A program made the position numbers and the translations under genes. This document shows, one piece after another, positions 61,968 through 64,000 of a DNA stretch of 64,000 bases (position 1 is the stretch's first letter; each line of letters starts with the position of its first letter). Below the pieces are notes generated by a model. The model was not told the DNA's origin, ran no database searches, and saw only the letters and a program-made list of their open reading frames with translations. The DNA is from an uncultured Bacteroides sp. (lineage in GTDB: Bacteria > Bacteroidota > Bacteroidia > Bacteroidales > Bacteroidaceae), in contig NZ_CAJLKP010000008.1 of the NCBI RefSeq assembly GCF_905207245.1, forward strand, positions 57,695-121,694, given 5' to 3'.

Positions 61968-63743
61968 ATGGCAGAATCACCTTCTGTAAACAAAGATCGT
62001 GTATTGTCTTGCTCCGTCTATTGTAATGGGACGAAGCTAAAAGATACTTATTCATTAGTGTCCGCCACCGTGCGGTTGGAACTGAACCGCATTGGTAAGG
62101 CTACGTTGAAATTCAATGCCGGGGATATGAACAAGCAAACTTTCGACGAGAGCGACGCCAGCTTGTTCAAACCTGGCAACAGTATCCGTCTGGATGCAGG
62201 TAGTACAGAAAAGGAAGAAACATTGTTTGACGGTGTAATCATAGGGCTGCGCATTATGACAAGCAAGGACTTCCGTTCCTATATGGTGGTAGAATGTCGT
62301 GACCATGCTTATTCCGCTACTCAGGGACGCAAGAACTGCATTTTCGAGAAGAAAAAGGACAGCGACATCATCAAGGAAGTGCTCTCTGCTTATGGTAGAG
62401 TGGAGGTGGACGGAACGGCTTACCAGCACCCCACACTCGTACAGTACTATTGTTCGGACTGGGATTTCGTCCTTTCACGTGCTGATGCCTGCGGACTGTT
62501 TGTCTTCACCGAAGGCAGTAATATAAAAGTGAAAAAGCCGGAAGTAAGTGGGGCACCTGTGCTGACAATAACCTACGGCACGGATATCACCGCCTTCGAC
62601 CTTGAACTCACTGCTGACGATCAGTTCGCGCAGTATGAGGCGGTGTCATGGTGCCCCAATACGCAGAAAGCGGTCAGGGTATCCGCCTCCACACCCTCGC
62701 TTAACAAACAGGGTGACCTGCAGCCGAAAAATATAGCTACAGGTGACAGCCTGCTGCTCCAGACCGATGCGCCGACAGATGAAAAGGCATTGAAACAATG
62801 GGTGGACGGTATGGCGCTGAAAGCAGGACTGGCACGCTATCAGGGCTCGTGCAGCTTCTACGGCTCCGCAAAGGTGAAACCTGGCTGTATCATCGAACTG
62901 AAAGGCTTGGGTAAGCGGTTTAACGGCAATCTGTTTGTAGGCTCAGTAACACACAGCATTGAGAACAACGAATGGATAACTGAAGCTGGCGCAGGCGTAT
63001 CCCCCCTGAATATTACCGATGAAACAGATGTACTATCTCCTCCTGCTTCCGGTTTCTTGCCCGGTTTGCAGGGGCTTCATACAGCAGTGGTGAAGAAACT
63101 GGAGGGTGACCCTTTGAAAGAATGTCGTATACAGGTGGAATTGCCATGGATGGATGGACGGAATAAGTTGCTTTGGGCACGCTTTTCCACGATGTATGCC
63201 ACTGGTGGTATGGGCACATTCTTCCTGCCTGAACCGGGCGACGAAGTAGTGGTAGGTTTCATGAATCAGGACCCCGGACACCCTGTGATCCTCGGCTCGC
63301 TGTATGGTGAGAAGCACAGACCTCCTTACGAGTACGAAGGGAAGAACAATACGAAAGCTATTGTTACTCGCGAAAAGTTGCGGATAGAGTTCAATGAGGA
63401 AAAGAAAATCATAACGATTTCCACCCCCGGAAAGAATACAGTGGAAATCAATGACGACGGAAAGTACATCAAACTGGCCGATCAGCACAAGAATGAGATT
63501 GTGATGGACAGCAGTGGCATTTCCCTTTCGTCATCAAAAGATATAAAGCTGAAAGCGAAGGGGGGTATCACGATGGATGCTACTTCCAAAATAAGCGGCA
63601 CCGCCAAATCGGATATCAGCTTGGAAGGGATGAATGTGAAAGTACAGGCAAAGGTAGGTGCATCTGTTAAAGGTAACGCTACTGCAGAACTATCGGCTTC
63701 GGGACAGACTACGGTCAAAGGAGCGATGGTGATGATAAACTAA
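61968..63743 (+). CDS. VgrG-like central spike protein, Pvc8-like
   Basis: 591 residues. Residues about 10-370 correspond to the gp27/phage protein D-like base (RVLSCSVYCNGTKLKDTYSLVSATV, YYCSDWDFVLSRADACGLFVFTEG). An OB-fold gp5-like domain follows (LKECRIQVELPWMDGRNKLLWARFSTMYATGGMGTFFLPEPGDEVVVGFMNQDPGHPVILGSLYG). The C-terminus is a beta-helix with repeated short strands (IKLKAKGGITMDATSK, AKVGASVKGNATAELSASG). It forms the puncturing spike. 4 bp after the LysM gene. Confidence 0.95.
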   Translation: MAESPSVNKDRVLSCSVYCNGTKLKDTYSLVSATVRLELNRIGKATLKFNAGDMNKQTFDESDASLFKPGNSIRLDAGSTEKEETLFDGVIIGLRIMTSKDFRSYMVVECRDHAYSATQGRKNCIFEKKKDSDIIKEVLSAYGRVEVDGTAYQHPTLVQYYCSDWDFVLSRADACGLFVFTEGSNIKVKKPEVSGAPVLTITYGTDITAFDLELTADDQFAQYEAVSWCPNTQKAVRVSASTPSLNKQGDLQPKNIATGDSLLLQTDAPTDEKALKQWVDGMALKAGLARYQGSCSFYGSAKVKPGCIIELKGLGKRFNGNLFVGSVTHSIENNEWITEAGAGVSPLNITDETDVLSPPASGFLPGLQGLHTAVVKKLEGDPLKECRIQVELPWMDGRNKLLWARFSTMYATGGMGTFFLPEPGDEVVVGFMNQDPGHPVILGSLYGEKHRPPYEYEGKNNTKAIVTREKLRIEFNEEKKIITISTPGKNTVEINDDGKYIKLADQHKNEIVMDSSGISLSSSKDIKLKAKGGITMDATSKISGTAKSDISLEGMNVKVQAKVGASVKGNATAELSASGQTTVKGAMVMIN

Positions 63744-63780
63744 ATGGTCAATGATAAACGATTTTTAAATATAAGAATTA

Positions 63781-64000
63781 TGCCACCGGCAGCAAGAATA
63801 ACTGATATGCACACCTGCCCTATGCAGACTCCGGCGTTTCCCTCGCCGATACCTCATGTGGGTGGACCGATAACCGGTCCGTGTGTGCCAAATGTATTGA
63901 TAGGGAAACAACCGGCAGCCGTCGTAGGCGACATGTGCGTTTGCGTGGGGCCACCGGATGTGATAGTGAAAGGATCGTCCACCGTGATGATAGGCGGCAG
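63781..64000 (+). CDS. PAAR-domain spike tip protein, N-terminal part
   Basis: The frame from ATG 63781 is open to the window edge. It reads PPAARITDMHTCPMQTP, HVGGPITGPCVPNVLIGKQPAAVVGDMCVCVGPPDVIVKGSSTVMIGG, a PAAR repeat protein. PAAR proteins cap and sharpen the VgrG-type spike. It is 37 bp after the spike gene. The remainder lies beyond the window, so a C-terminal effector extension cannot be judged. Confidence 0.95.

Noticed and set aside
56714..64000. Prophage tail region
   Set aside because: No head, portal, terminase, lysis or integrase genes are seen; DUF4255, DUF5908, LysM adaptor and PAAR with VgrG-like spike match extracellular injection systems. The right side is not visible, so a minor doubt remains.

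Overview
The window looks like a chromosomal segment of a gut Bacteroides. Supporting evidence: a SusC/SusD polysaccharide-utilisation operon, UpxY/UpxZ capsule regulators, Bacteroidales-type promoters (TTTG, 19-21 bp, TAnnTTTG) in front of several genes, weak Shine-Dalgarno sites, and a Bacteroidales-style contractile injection system at the right end. I see no tRNA, rRNA, CRISPR array or intact insertion sequence. Species cannot be fixed from the sequence alone.

Layout. (1) 1-8146: 3' part of a polysaccharide-utilisation operon: SusC (cut by the window edge), SusD, a two-repeat surface glycan-binding lipoprotein, a GH16 endo-glucanase with two BACON domains, and a GH3 exo-glucosidase. The gene set fits a beta(1,3)-glucan (laminarin-like) or mixed-linkage glucan target. 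(2) 8247-12368: enolase, the fluoride channel CrcB, and a GH97 alpha-glucosidase. (3) 12955-33882: a complete capsule locus of about 21 kb. It starts with a consensus promoter and a long leader, then upxY and upxZ, UDP-glucuronate 4-epimerase, UDP-glucose dehydrogenase, flippase and a sugar aminotransferase. Next comes an unusual module: ATP-grasp/HAD-like fusion, GNAT, LicD, cytidylyltransferase/oxidoreductase fusion and class V aminotransferase. The very AT-rich core holds glycosyltransferases, an acetyltransferase, Wzy and a cytosolic beta-propeller protein. The locus closes with a YjbH-like protein, a WcfR-like aminotransferase and a WcfS/PglC-like initiating transferase.

(4) 34001-47524: mostly housekeeping and regulatory genes: an AAA ATPase, an MFS exporter, a PurF paralogue without the nucleophile cysteine, pepT, gcvT, an M48-like protein with a broken zinc motif, a TPR histidine kinase, rpmE type B, an endonuclease/phosphatase-family protein and class II fructose-bisphosphate aldolase. 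(5) 47525-48646: a gap with a strong hairpin and one small promoter-linked ORF. (6) 48647-53089: a leftward marR-tolC-hlyD-MFS efflux operon whose promoter overlaps a perfect 10-bp palindrome. (7) 53333-64000: a membrane-anchored TPR/AraC regulator followed by an extracellular contractile injection system (DUF4255 protein, unknown protein, two sheaths, two tube proteins, DUF5908, LysM adaptor, VgrG-like spike, PAAR tip) that continues past the window.

The most promising new observation is between the regulator and the injection-system genes. A 15-bp sequence is repeated directly with exact 21-bp spacing (two helical turns) just upstream of the putative operon promoter. This is the geometry of an AraC-type activator site and suggests how the adjacent membrane regulator could switch on the injection system. 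The second is the capsule decoration module at 19342-24322, with two fusion proteins and a LicD transferase, which points to an unassigned CDP-activated substituent.
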